Assembly: GCA_963682055.1 (NCBI GenBank)
Contig: OY821742.1
Location: forward strand, 15,159,752 to 15,223,751
Source: Primula veris
Lineage: Eukaryota; Streptophyta; Magnoliopsida; Ericales; Primulaceae
Reading direction: 5' to 3'
DNA: 64,000 bases
Shown here: in pieces, positions 46,528-57,110 of the stretch
Layout: each line of letters starts with the position of its first letter
Numbering within the stretch: the stretch's first letter is position 1
Program-made: the position numbers and the translations under genes
The notes under the pieces: model-generated
Seen by the model: the letters and a program-made list of their open reading frames with translations, nothing else
Databases searched by the model: none
Told to the model about the DNA's origin: nothing

Positions 46528-47229
46528 TCGGGAGCAATATTCATGACAAATGGTGGCTTTGGCAGATATTAAATAACTACAGATACTAATTTCACTTGTG
46601 TAGCTAGTGTGACATTAATAAATGCACATGCAGCTTCACATTACTGTTTCTTCAATATCGTGTAATCTTTCTTTATCAGTGTATCAACTTGTTAAAATCA
46701 ATCAACGTTTCATCTTTATTTATTTGTTTTTACATCAAACGTATTGTTTCTTACTAGAATTATCCTTCTTATGCATCCAAAACCATTTTTTGGTACATAT
46801 ATATTTTCATTTTTTGATAAATATAACCTGAAAAAATGTGGACCGTGAAAACGTAAACGTATGACCAATATCTAATTCCCTAAAGTAGAATACTATCTTT
46901 AAATATTTAGAAAAGCGTAAACATAGAAACAATATATATATGGCCCTATACTTACCAAAGATATATATGGCCCTAAATGAAAATTTATCTTCTTTAAACA
47001 ATATCTACAATATTCTCATTCCAAACGGTCACTTATTAATGGAAAAGAATTTCCAAATATGTCATTTGGCATTTTGTATCAATTTGAGAACTTGAAATTA
47101 GCCAAATCATGAAAACCGCCAATTTTCATTAATTCAGTATCAAAACACCAAATCATATCACGGTAATTTGAAAACAATATTCCTTTTACAAATATATATC
47201 AAATTAATGTCACTCTATTCCGAAATCAC

Positions 47230-47237
47230 TATAAATA
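47230..47237 (+). promoter_or_regulatory. TATA box of lipid transfer gene 3
   Basis: TATAAATA lies 91 bp before the start codon, the same spacing as in copy 2, within the conserved leader. Confidence 0.75.
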
Positions 47238-47327
47238 GAACCTCCAATACGCCACTTTCACCCACACCAAAAATCACACATAACCAAAACATCACTAGCT
47301 ATAAACTTTTTTTCCCTAGAAAAATAA

Positions 47328-47763
47328 ATGGCAATGAGGGTTATCGTTGCGCTTCTAGTTCTCGGGCTAGCAATCATCAACCCTTCGAACGCGATAACAT
47401 GCCAAGAGGCGGTGATGAAGATAATGCCTTGTCAGTCATTTGTCACGGGTCAATCTGATATAACGCCTTTTTGTTGTGACGCCGTTCAGTCCCTAAACAC
47501 GGAGCTCGTTACAAGAGACGATAGAAAACTTGTGTGTCAATGTTTCAAGGAAGTTGGTCCTGCGATCGGCGTGATAGACGACAAAGCTAGACAAATTCCC
47601 CAACTATGTGGCGTTTCCCTTGCCGTGCCCATCGATAGCTCCACTGATTGTAACGTGTATGTAATATTTTTTTCTATCAGTTATTATTTTTAAATTAATA
47701 TTTTTTTTAAGAAAAAATTCTAATTAGTTAAGTCGGTAATTTTTTTGTGTGTGCAGAGTATGA
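47328..47763 (+). CDS. Type-1 non-specific lipid transfer protein (copy 3)
   Basis: Same architecture as the copy at 46094. Exon 1 is 47328-47656. The intron is 47657-47756 (GTATGT...GTGCAG). Exon 2 is 47757-47763, giving 111 aa ending CNVV. The signal peptide ends at SNA (residue 22), and eight Cys are present in the type-1 spacing, including CQC. The unspliced frame would add an unrelated IFFSISYYF tail, which argues for splicing. The basic residues and the DRK stretch before CQC differ from copy 2, so the two genes have diverged since duplication. Expression site cannot be told from sequence. Confidence 0.9.
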
Positions 47764-50224
47764 AGGTGCAATATTCGTGACAAACGGTGGCGTTTGCGGA
47801 TCTATAGTACCAGATGTGGGTGATGTTAAATAACTACGTACGGAAATACTATATGTTTTTAATCTAATTTCAGTCATGTGTAGTTGACATTTAAATATGC
47901 ACAACGTCTTCACGTTACGTTTTCTTCAATATCCTGTAATCTTCATTTTATCAGTTTATGAACCTGTTAAAATCAATCAACATTTCATCTTCTTTTATCT
48001 ATATTTTACATCAAACGTATTAATTAATTGTACAGTCTTACTAAAGTTAAGCTAGTTATGCACCAAAACCATTTTTGCACCATTAATTCACTTGCACTTG
48101 GAATATATTATTATGGATACTGGACGCATGTCTACAATTTTACTGATAGAACTTATATTTGCTTGATTTTTTGTATGCATTCAATGAACATGAAAGAATG
48201 TAAGACAGTGCAGTTGTCCAAGTATTCATATCACTATATAACATATTCATAAATATGTATCTGCAAAGGACATTTTGAGACAACGTTACCATGTAGTACA
48301 TCAATGGTAATGCAAACTTAAAGTATATAATGATCCTCAACGTGACTAACAAGATATTTTTTTGGTACATACAATTTTAAATTTTAACTCAGGGATAACG
48401 ATCTACATGTTTTGGGAAAACAATGCACTCGGTACCCAATTTTACTGGTCTATGCCATAAATTTTCTCATCGTAAAAGCCCTACCATTCTTGAAGTAATT
48501 AAATATGCTACGGCAAAAATGATTTTAAAACTAAATCATCCATGAATAATTACTAATAAAACAAATTAGTCACAGGCGCGAGCGTGTGACTGTTATATTA
48601 ACTTCGCGTGCGAACGGGAAGCAAAGTCTCCATACCAACATGGAAGGCTTCGCAGCGATGCAGAAGATTACCTTATTCTAAACGTGTGCTAGTGCTTTAC
48701 TAATCATTTCGAAAGGAAAGGCTCTTCTTCTGTTCTACGAATCTAACTAATCTATACTATCAATTTGTGTCACTCACGTAATCAAAACTTTAATTACCTC
48801 AACTAAATTACGGGAGCCAGAAGCTAATAGTCTTGGATGAAACGGTTTGCTGATCATTAAAAAGCGTGATGAGAGAAATAAAAAAGTGGTCAAGAAAAAT
48901 ACCAATTGAATAACGGTGACACAAGTCGTGCAAAATATCAATCACACACATGATTCTTTACGAACAAAGTCCGGTACTGGGAAAAGGTTGCTTAATTAGT
49001 ACTATGAGCTGAGATTAATGGAAAAATGATGAAAAGGTAGTGTTACTTAATTATGAAAATATACATATTATAAATTTATTTTAAAGTTTAGTATCAATGC
49101 TACATGATACTGCTACATATGTTACATGACGCTATTTATTTTTACTCATAGTTTTTAACTTTGATGCTACATAATGTTACATTATATGTACTAAATGATA
49201 AACAAGATTTGAAAATTCGGGTTTTTAAAATTTAAGTATGTTTTTATGTACTGATCAATGATTCACCTGAGATTAATATCAATTAATCCACATTGTTTTG
49301 ATTTAATGAAGTAGATTTTCTATGGTTTAAAAAAGATTGTGATTTGAGACCATTACACTATCAAGATTCTCATGTTTAACTACTAGCCTAAGTATGATTT
49401 GTTTTCCTTTTTCCTCATCCATTTCTAATTACATGGAAACGATTGTTGATCCATCTGTTAATACCGGGTAAAAACAGTATTAATTTTATTCAATCCCAAG
49501 TGTTATTCATGATCTAACAAGGATGCCTTTTTCCAAGTCGACAATGATCGGAATCGCCTAGTTCAGATCATGGAGAACTCTTAATTAAGCTAGAGATATC
49601 AAATAAAATTTAATACCGATTAAGTCGTCCCCCCCGAGTGAGGCTACTATAAACTCCTTTGATATATAACTGATGAAACAACTCAACCATCTGATAACGG
49701 TCACTGGACGCCAATTGTATATACATTCTCTCAAGTGGACATCAAATGCATGCATGTTTTAGCTCGTACTTCATAAGTGGCCAAACTTAAAATTGATTAA
49801 GTATAGAATATAAAATCAGAGCCTGTTTCCAAAAATAAATATGAAGAAAATGCTTACCATAGCACTTCGACACCAATTTTTCTGATGCAAGATTTGCTTT
49901 TTCCCTTCGTTGGAGTATATATAAGGGTAGATTTGTTCTGTCTCAACCCCATTAATAGACTTGGGATACTACTAAGTTAGCAAAGGATGACCTCCTCAAC
50001 AAAGTCTTTAGCATTGTTTGTGTCACTTTGTGCTAATTTTCCCCGTATTTCTGCACGTATGCTGATTCGAGTGAGAGTTGGTACATCCACATGCAATGAA
50101 ATACGGTTCTCGTCATCTTCTATGAAAATCGCAATGTATATGTATCCTACCCCCGCATATGAATAATAGTTAGTAGTGCTTCGGGACGAGTAATGTCCAT
50201 AGAAGATGACGTGAATAAATAAAT
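47764..50224. other. Block 2 spacer downstream of the lipid transfer genes
   Basis: No gene seen. It is colinear with block 1 (see the entry at 39931). Small frames here have no domain. Confidence 0.65.
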
Positions 50225-50850
50225 GGAGAATTTCCTATACCTACCTTATAAACAACTTATATTCCTCCTACCTATATCTATAAGTTCACATTCACCATAA
50301 GTATTACTTTTTAATTATTTACTTTATTTATCAAAACGTCATCATACAACTCAAAACATAATACATATATTTTATCTCTCTAAAAACAAAAACAAAATAG
50401 TTTTAAATTACAAGAAAATTCTATAAAACCGAAAAAAATCAATAAAAATGGAAAAAAAACATAAAAATTATAAAAAATCATAAAAAATGAAAATAATTTA
50501 TAAAAAAATCACAAAAAATGTATTTTTATAAAAAAAAATCACAAAAATAATATTAAAAAATGTTTTTAATATCCCACTTTTGACACCGAAAAAGCTGTTT
50601 TTTAGTCAAAAAACAGTTTTTCCATCAAAAAATGGATTTTTTTCACCAAAAAGTGATTTAGTCATGAAAAATTGGTTCTTTTTAATCTAAATGAGCTGAA
50701 AGTGCATCTAGTTCAGTCGAAAATACATATAATTCAGTCAAAAGTGTATATCGTTCAGTCAAAAGCATATATAGTTTAATAAAAGTGAATATAGCCCAGT
50801 CAAAAGTGCATATATTTGAGTCGAAAGTGCATTCAATTCAACTGAAAGTA

Positions 50851-51943
50851 TGTAACGACCCGGCCCCACGGACCGAACCGCCACGCCCGTATCAACAATA
50901 TTGTCCGCTTTTGCACAACTTCGCAAGGGAGGTCACCCATCCTGGTACTACTCCAAGTTAAGCACGTTTAACTGTGGAGTTCCGTCCTCGCTGTTGTGCC
51001 GCACGGTTTTAAAAGGCCTTGTTGATAGGAAATAGATCTTTAAGCTCATATAGCACACGGGTACTCTCATATCTGGGCGATGTGGGACTGACGCACAACA
51101 CCGCACCACAGAATTTCCTTCCGGGAAATCTGGGTCGTCACAATCACCCTCCCTTTAGGCACGACGTCCTCGTCGGGCACGTCGTCCTTCAGGGGCTCAC
51201 ACACACGTGCTAGTCCCCACATTTCCGGCCAGATAGAGGCTCTGATACCATCTGTAACGACCCGGCCCTACGGACCGAACCACCACGTCCGTATCAACAA
51301 TATTGTCCGCTTTGGCACAACTTTCCAGGAGGGTCACCCATCCTGGTACTACTCCAAGCTAAGCACGCTTAACTGTGGAGTTTCGTCCTCGCTGTTGTGC
51401 CGCACGGCTTTAAAAGGCCTTGTTGATAGGAAGTGGATCTTTAAGCTCATATACCACACAGGTACTCTCATATCTGGGCGATGTGGGACTGACGCACAAC
51501 ACCGAACCACAGAATTTCCTTCCTGGAAATCTGGGTCGTCACAATCACCCTCCCTTTAGGCACGACGTCCTCATCGGGCACGTCGTCCTTTAGGGGCTCA
51601 CACACACGTGCTAGTCCCCATATTTCCGGCCAGATAGAGGCTCTGATACCATCTGTAACGACCCGGTCCTACGGACCGAACCGCCACGCCCGTATCAACA
51701 ATATTGTCCGCTTTGGCACAACTTCCCAGGGGGATCACCCATCCTGGTACTACTCCAAGCTAAGCACGCTTAACTGTGGAGTTCCGTCCTCGCTGTTTGC
51801 CGCACGGCTTTAAAAGGCCTTGTTGATAGGAATTGGATCTTTAAGCTCATATACCACACGGGTACTCTCATATCTGGGCGATGTGGAACTGACGCACAAC
51901 ACTGCACCACAGAATTTCCTTCCGGGAAATCTGGATCGTCACA
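50851..51943 (-). mobile_element. Cassandra TRIM retrotransposon, three-LTR multimer
   Basis: Three LTRs of about 290 bp alternate with two internal regions of about 110 bp: LTR 50851-51142, internal 51143-51252, LTR 51253-51543, internal 51544-51653, LTR 51654-51943. It is oriented on the minus strand. The LTRs run TGTGACGACC...GGGTCGTTACA, followed by a primer-binding site TGGTATCAGAGCC (minus strand of 51238-51250), and an AAAGGGAGGG polypurine tract precedes the next LTR. Each LTR contains 5S rRNA-derived sequence, the hallmark of Cassandra. A 5-bp target duplication AAGTA flanks the whole (50846-50850, 51944-51948). It encodes no protein and needs enzymes in trans. Confidence 0.93.
50913..51000 (-). 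other. 5S rRNA-like domain in Cassandra LTR 1
   Basis: Read on the minus strand, GAACTCCACAGTTAAACGTG and AGTAGTACCAGGATGGGTGA correspond to the A-box/intermediate and C-box region of plant 5S rRNA, which form the internal Pol III promoter. The ends do not match full 5S rRNA, so this is not a 5S gene. Equivalent domains lie at about 51315-51400 and 51716-51800. The last has lost one base in its CTGTTGTGCC segment. Confidence 0.85.
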
Positions 51944-51949
51944 AAGTAC

Positions 51950-52680
51950 ATATAGTTCCGTCGAAAGTGAATACAATTCAGTCGAAAGTAAATATAGTTC
52001 AATAAAAGTGTGTATGCATATAGTCCAGCTAAAAGTGCATCTGGTTCAGCTGAAAGTACATATGGTTCATCCAAAATTGTATCTAATTTAGTCGAAAGTA
52101 CATATAGTTAAGTCAAAAGTGCATATACTACAGTCGAAAATGAATATAGTACAGTCGAAAGTGCATATGGTTTAGTCAAAATTGCATATAGTTCAATAAA
52201 ATTGTATATAGTTCTGTCAAAAGTGCATTTGGTTCAACTGAAAGTGCATGTATTTTAGCTGAAAGTGCATCTAGTTCAGCTGAAAGTTCATCTGGTTCAG
52301 CTGAAAGTGCATCTTGTTCATCTCAAAATGCATCTAGTTCAATTGAAAGTGTATATAGTCCAGTCAAAAGTGCATAATGTTCAACAGATTAGTGGTTCGA
52401 ATCCATCCGAATTTGCTTTTTTTTAATTCAAAGTAATGTATATGAACTTTATTTTGTGAATTATATTGTGTTTATATTAAACATTATGCACTTTCGACTG
52501 AACTATATGCAGTTTCGACTGAACTATATGCATTTTGAGATGAACTAGATGCACTTTTTACTAAACTATATAAATTTTGAGATGAACTAGATGCATTTTT
52601 AGCTGAACCAGATGCATTTTCAGTTGAACAAAATGCACTTTCAGCTGAATCAAATGCAATTTTGACAGAACTGTATAATT
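51950..52680. repeat. 21-bp tandem repeats arranged as an inverted pair
   Basis: From 51950 to 52385, units such as GCTGAAAGTGCATCTAGTTCA repeat with a 21-bp period. From about 52480 to 52680 the reverse complement (GCACTTTCGACTGAACTATAT) is arrayed, so the two halves could fold into a long imperfect hairpin. The same units precede the Cassandra insertion (50695-50850) and occur in the element at 44885-44970. Confidence 0.82.
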
Positions 52681-52705
52681 TAATTCAAATTTTAAAAAAA
52701 AATCC

Positions 52706-52780
52706 GGATGGATTCGAACCACCAAACTCTTCAAACTCAGTGTTGGTACAAGCGCTCTTACCATTTTGAGCTTATGGATG
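52706..52780 (-). other. tRNA-like segment (intact A and B boxes), minus strand
   Basis: On the minus strand, TAAGCTCAAAATGGTAAGAG (A-box, D-stem GCTC/GAGC) is followed by GGTTCGAATCC, a perfect B-box/T-loop. The acceptor stem does not pair and the anticodon arm is poor, so it is a tRNA-derived remnant. A second GGTTCGAATCC lies on the plus strand at 52394-52404, placing B-boxes at both ends of the inverted 21-bp array. Confidence 0.5.
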
Positions 52781-53159
52781 TATATAGTTACTAAATAAAA
52801 TCATACAAACATGTACAACTAAAATCATCCCGTCTTCGTCTAAACATGAACTATACAAAACACTATAAATTTTCAAACACATGGCATACTAATTAAAGAT
52901 TTTCTTAAGATATGGATATTTAAACACAATAAAAACTCTACAAAACAAACCTTCCAAAAAAACACGCTTTGTTTTAGCCTCAAACGAGCTCCGATTCGGA
53001 CCAAAATCTTATGAACTTTTGTATTGTACATAACCTACACATAAATACGCCAAATTCAAGTGAATTCAAAACTATAAAATCTATCCCACAAAACTCGGAT
53101 ATTTCATCGAACACTTTAAGGGTATAATTTGGTGCAATCATAACCAGACACATGGTTGT

Positions 53160-53470
53160 ATACGCTCTGCCAACTAACTCCCGAACAAAGAGCCTGTTTT
53201 AACCTCGAACCGAAACCTATTTCAGCCCCGAAACATACTCCAATTCAGCCCTAAAACGGACTGGATTTAGCACCAAAACATACCACAAATTAGCACTAAA
53301 ACAAACTTGTTCCAGTCCCAAAACGGACTCTTAAACCAGCCTTATAACGGGTTAAATTAAGCACCAAAAGAGACCTCGAAATAGACGTAAATCGGCCCTA
53401 AAACGCTACCCGTTTCAGCACAAAATCGAGGCCCATTTCAGCACCAAAACAGCCAAACTCAAAAATAAAA
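53160..53470 (+). repeat. Degenerate 30-bp repeat
   Basis: Recurring TTTCAGC(A/C)CCAAAAC with variable spacers, about ten diverged units. Further related units lie at about 52975-53010 and 53770-53850. Non-coding. Confidence 0.55.
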
Positions 53471-54081
53471 ACTCAAAACATTTATCTACGCATACACTAA
53501 AATAAAAACATTTGCAAATACTTCTACATCAACACACGCAATATACAGGTACATAAATATCATAATGACCCCACACACAAAAACGGGTCAACAACGTGTT
53601 TTAGGGATAGTACCACAGAAGCAAACACAACTAGCTTATAATCCAAAATTCAATAAATTGTCTTTTTTCTTAAATACTCTAAAATTCCCAATTCCCCGCA
53701 AGGCGGTTAAACAAATAGCCCAAGTATTAAACATTCTCGAGCAAATCCTCAAACACTTACAGTGCCCCAAACTGGAATCTCTCTTGGTTCCGAAACGAGC
53801 TCCGTTTCAGCCCAAAACGAGCTCTGTTTTAGTCCCCAAATGAGTTTTGTCACCGCTCTTGTTCAATTAAACTGAAAACATACAAACCATCCCAAAACTG
53901 TTCCAAAAACCACTCAAAAACCGTCCCAGTAAAGTTGAAAAAAATCAGATTACTAGTTATTTGGATTCAAGTATAAATCAGGAAAAACAAAACCATAATC
54001 GTAAATGTAACAACGAATTTACAAAATATAAAATAAAAATGGAATTTTTTTTCATACATACGTAGATAGATAGACACATAC

Positions 54082-54400
54082 CTTCAAAGCTATAGCAACA
54101 ATGAATCGCGAGCTCGACAGAGACAAAGGTGGAAGGGCGACAATAATCTCGGACTAAAGCCTAAGAATGGCCTTATCATCATCTTCTCCTATGATCCAAT
54201 CCGTTCGATCCGAATCTATCCTGATTTTCCTCCAGATCAGCGATGAGGACTGGTTTGATCTCAATCGTGTTGTGGTTTTGTCAAAGACGTCGCTGGAGAC
54301 GATGATGAGGTGGCGGCATCGAAGATGTGGCAGGATACGATGATCCCCTGCTGCAATCGTCGTTGTTGAATTGATCTCCATCGTTTTTATTGGGGAGAGA
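54082..54400 (-). other. Exon-like unit with leader, short ORF and splice donor
   Basis: The minus strand reads a pyrimidine-rich CTCTCTCC leader, an ATG at 54381 and a 75-codon frame to 54154. It then runs on to CTTTGAAG followed by GTATGTGT, a good splice donor at about 54081. This looks like the first exon of a host-type transcript carried inside the inverted-repeat element, as in gene capture by Pack-MULEs. The peptide has no domain I know. Coding status is doubtful, and it may be a 5' UTR exon. Confidence 0.4.
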
Positions 54401-55029
54401 GAAAATAGGAGAGAGATAGATACATATTTCTGTTTTTTATTTAACGCGTTAGAAAAAATAGAAAATTAAGGGTATTTATATTTTAGAAAAGTGGTATCTA
54501 GGAGGAATGCAACTTATTTCTAGGTATCTTGTAGGAATTAAAGTTCAAAAGTGGTACGTATGAGGTATTAAACCTAAATGGGTTATTATACTTTTGATGT
54601 ATTATTATTTACTTGGCCTTTGTTTTCTTGATAAGAGTGGACATGTATTGAGTGAAGTACAATTACCAATTTGGCCAAACTTATACGGAAGACTAAAAGG
54701 CAATCGAAGATCATTAGCCTTAGGTGATCACAACGACTAAGTCGGTCTTATCTCCGATGGATGCACCTACAAGTCATAGTAGAATGTTGTTGTAATTGTA
54801 TTATCTCTGTTAATTGAGAAGATGTTTACCATCCCTATTGAATTCGACAAAATAGGACAACCGTTGTTAATATTATAATCTACACTCAAAGAAAACACCA
54901 AATATTATTTTTGTTCCATTTGATCTGAAAAAAAAGTACACATGAAACATCATTACAATTGAATATTTTGATGATAAAAAATTCCTTAATCAACAAAACT
55001 AATACGATCTAATGGGTTCAGATGAAAAC

Positions 55030-55537
55030 TATATGGGTCAATGGATGTATAATTTGTTTATGCGGAAAGTATGAATCATTTGTTATTTGATTGCGAATTT
55101 TCAAAGATAGATTGGACAATAGCACAAACCATATCCGATTTCATGAAATCAAATCATTCATGGTTGCAATTGGTAAAATGGGCTACGAAAATGTTTAAAG
55201 GGAATCGGAATCTTATAGACTCGAAAAAGTGTTATTTGCTTCAACGGTGTATTGAGATAACGAGAGAAAGGGATAATTGGTGGCATAGAGGCCAAATTTT
55301 CCGCTTTATAGATTTCTTTGTAGTAAATTGTCCGAATAAGTTTGGGAAATTTTGCAACTCTGATCGAGATAAATTTTTAATTAGTGTTTGGAGCTAAGCC
55401 CCAATCTTGTTAACGGCTACCTTTCGTCTTTTATTTTTTATTTCGTTTCTTTATTTTTACTCATATGGTTCGTTTGCGTTATTGGACGGGTTTCTTTTCC
55501 ATTTTAATTATATTGGCCCGTTTAATCTTTAAAAAAA
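55030..55537 (+). pseudogene. 5'-truncated LINE with the ORF2 C-terminus (zf-RVT remnant)
   Basis: The frame 55071-55397 (NHLLFDCEFSKIDW onward to ISVWS and a stop) with an upstream CxxCG-type segment in a neighbouring frame matches the zinc-binding domain at the end of plant LINE ORF2. A T-rich 3' UTR and an A8 tract (about 55530-55537) follow. The equivalent position in block 1 (about 43690-43730) lacks this segment, so it inserted after the duplication. Only the last part of the element was copied. Confidence 0.65.
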
Positions 55538-56259
55538 ACAAAGGAACCCAAATCAATGATAAACACAAACTGAGTTTACTTCTAAACCAGCATTCACATA
55601 TTCAACAAAGATTTATTAAAAAAAAGGGTGAAACATTCTTTTCATTATTACTCTGTCACTTAAAAGTTCAAAGACCAATTAGTTCATAAAGTTTAAGACA
55701 TGTTGCAACTATCAGTAATAACTTTTTTTTAGATGTAATTAACTAGACAATGCTATAAATGTCCCTAATAAGTAATAGTCATCTACGAAAATATGTGTAA
55801 CATTGACTTGCGATTTTATCGTATATAAATTATCGAAATTGAATATTTTAAAATTCCATCATATAGTTCTAAAATCGAACTATGCGATTAAATTTTAAAA
55901 AAAATTATTTCGGTGAAATATTCCCTCTACATTCCGAAATAAGTTTTACTTTAAGTATTTAAACAACTTTCCCTTAAAATTCAATAAAAGGGTATAAAAA
56001 AATCAAAATTTTAAAAGAAGAGCTATTTTTAATTTAAAATTTAAGAGTATAATTGTTATTTGTAAAATTGATATAATTGAAGTATGAATCAATAAAGATA
56101 AGTTTTACTAAAATTGTGTATATTTATTTATTCGTACCAAGATGGTAAACATAGTATTATTGTAACCTGAGACTTATTTATCCGAAAGGAAATAATAATT
56201 AATCCCCTAATTAAAACTACTAAGTCAAGTCTAAATAAGTCAAATAAGTTGTTACATCT
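55538..56259. other. Spacer upstream of HSP90; end of duplication block 2
   Basis: AT-rich, no gene. It matches block 1 (about 43730-44205) at several places and ends next to the HSP90 promoter. Confidence 0.65.
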
Positions 56260-56290
56260 AGAATATTCCCTAATAAGAAGGATCTAGAAC
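56260..56290 (+). promoter_or_regulatory. Heat-shock element of HSP90
   Basis: AGAATATTCC (56260-56269) is a perfect GAAnnTTC pair, the binding unit of heat-shock factors. Further GAA modules follow at 56277 and 56287, spaced by ten bases. It lies about 180 bp upstream of the ATG and just upstream of the TATA box. Confidence 0.65.
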
Positions 56291-56315
56291 AAACCCCCTC
56301 CCCCAAAACCCACAC

Positions 56316-56323
56316 CATATAAC
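56316..56323 (+). promoter_or_regulatory. TATA-like box of HSP90
   Basis: CATATAAC about 125 bp before the ATG. A CT-repeat leader (56348-56372) follows, as is common in plant 5' UTRs. Confidence 0.55.
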
Positions 56324-56444
56324 CATCGCTTTACCCCTTCAATTCTCACTCTCTCTCTCTCTCTCTCTCTACAAAACCCTAAATCGTCTTCTTCCTCTCT
56401 ATCTATATATATATATATTTGTAGGCTTTTAGAGAGAGAAAGAG

Positions 56445-57066
56445 ATGGCGGATACAGAGACGTTTGCTTTCCAAGCGGAGATTAACCAGTTATTGAGTTT
56501 GATTATCAACACTTTTTATAGTAATAAAGAGATCTTTCTCCGTGAACTTATTAGCAATGCTTCTGATGTGAGTCTCTCTCTCTCTCTATCTCTCTCTAGT
56601 TATTTATAACTCGTGATCTGTTTTTATTTTTGTTATTTGCTTGATTTTGTTAGGTTTTTTTATGTATCTGTTATTTTTGTTAATCAATTGTGATTTGTGT
56701 TATTTTGTTCTTTTTTTGATTAATCTGTTATTTTGTAACTCTTGATCAGTTTTTTATTTGTGTTATTTGCTTTATTTTGTTAGGTTTTTCATTAATCTGT
56801 TGTTTTCTAACTCATGATCAGTTTTTATTCGTATGAATTTTATCATATTGTTTGCTTTTTGATGAATTTGGTATATTATTTTTGTCTATTTCTCTTCCTC
56901 TATATGTATATATATATATATATATATATAGCTGTATAACTGTGTTTGTTTGTGTGTGTATCTATCTATAATCTGATAATTTATAACTTATAATCAATTG
57001 TTATTTGATTTGTGTACTTAATGTTGCTTGTTTTTTAATTAATCTGTCTTATTGTACACTTTCTTA

Positions 57067-57110
<44 letters not shown>

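Larger units (their letters stand above)
50225..54574. mobile_element. Large inverted-repeat element with 21-bp arrays and captured sequence
   Basis: The left part carries TTATATTCCTCCTACC and AGTATTACTTTTTAATTA. The right part carries the inverse (GTGGTATCTAGGAGGAATGC). The tips GGAGAATTTCCTATACC and, reversed, GGTTTAATACCTCATACG align loosely. Inside: an A-rich arm (about 50390-50540), a 21-bp array (about 50695-50850 and 51950-52385), its inverted counterpart (about 52480-52680), paired tRNA-like B-box segments, a degenerate 30-bp repeat (about 53160-53470) and an exon-like unit (54082-54400). A Cassandra multimer is nested at 50851. Target duplication unclear (TAAATAAAT/TAAATGGGT). Class unassigned. 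Confidence 0.5.
37200..56260 (+). repeat. Tandem segmental duplication (two blocks, junction near 44.2 kb)
   Basis: Block 1 (about 37200-44205) and block 2 (about 44205-56260) share a series of colinear diverged segments. The end of block 1 (AATAATTAATCCCC through TTAGTTGTTGCAAC, about 44125-44205) matches the end of block 2 (about 56185-56260), placing the junction where block 2 begins. Within block 2 the lipid transfer gene unit was duplicated once more (unit starts near 45545 and 46850). Insertions unique to one block can be dated as later than the duplication. Confidence 0.75.

Noticed and set aside
50913..51800. Three 5S rRNA genes.
   Set aside because: Only the internal promoter region matches 5S rRNA. 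The matches lie inside TG...CA LTRs with a primer-binding site and a target duplication, which is Cassandra.
52706..52780. A functional tRNA gene on the minus strand.
   Set aside because: A and B boxes are good, but the acceptor stem does not pair and the anticodon arm is poor.
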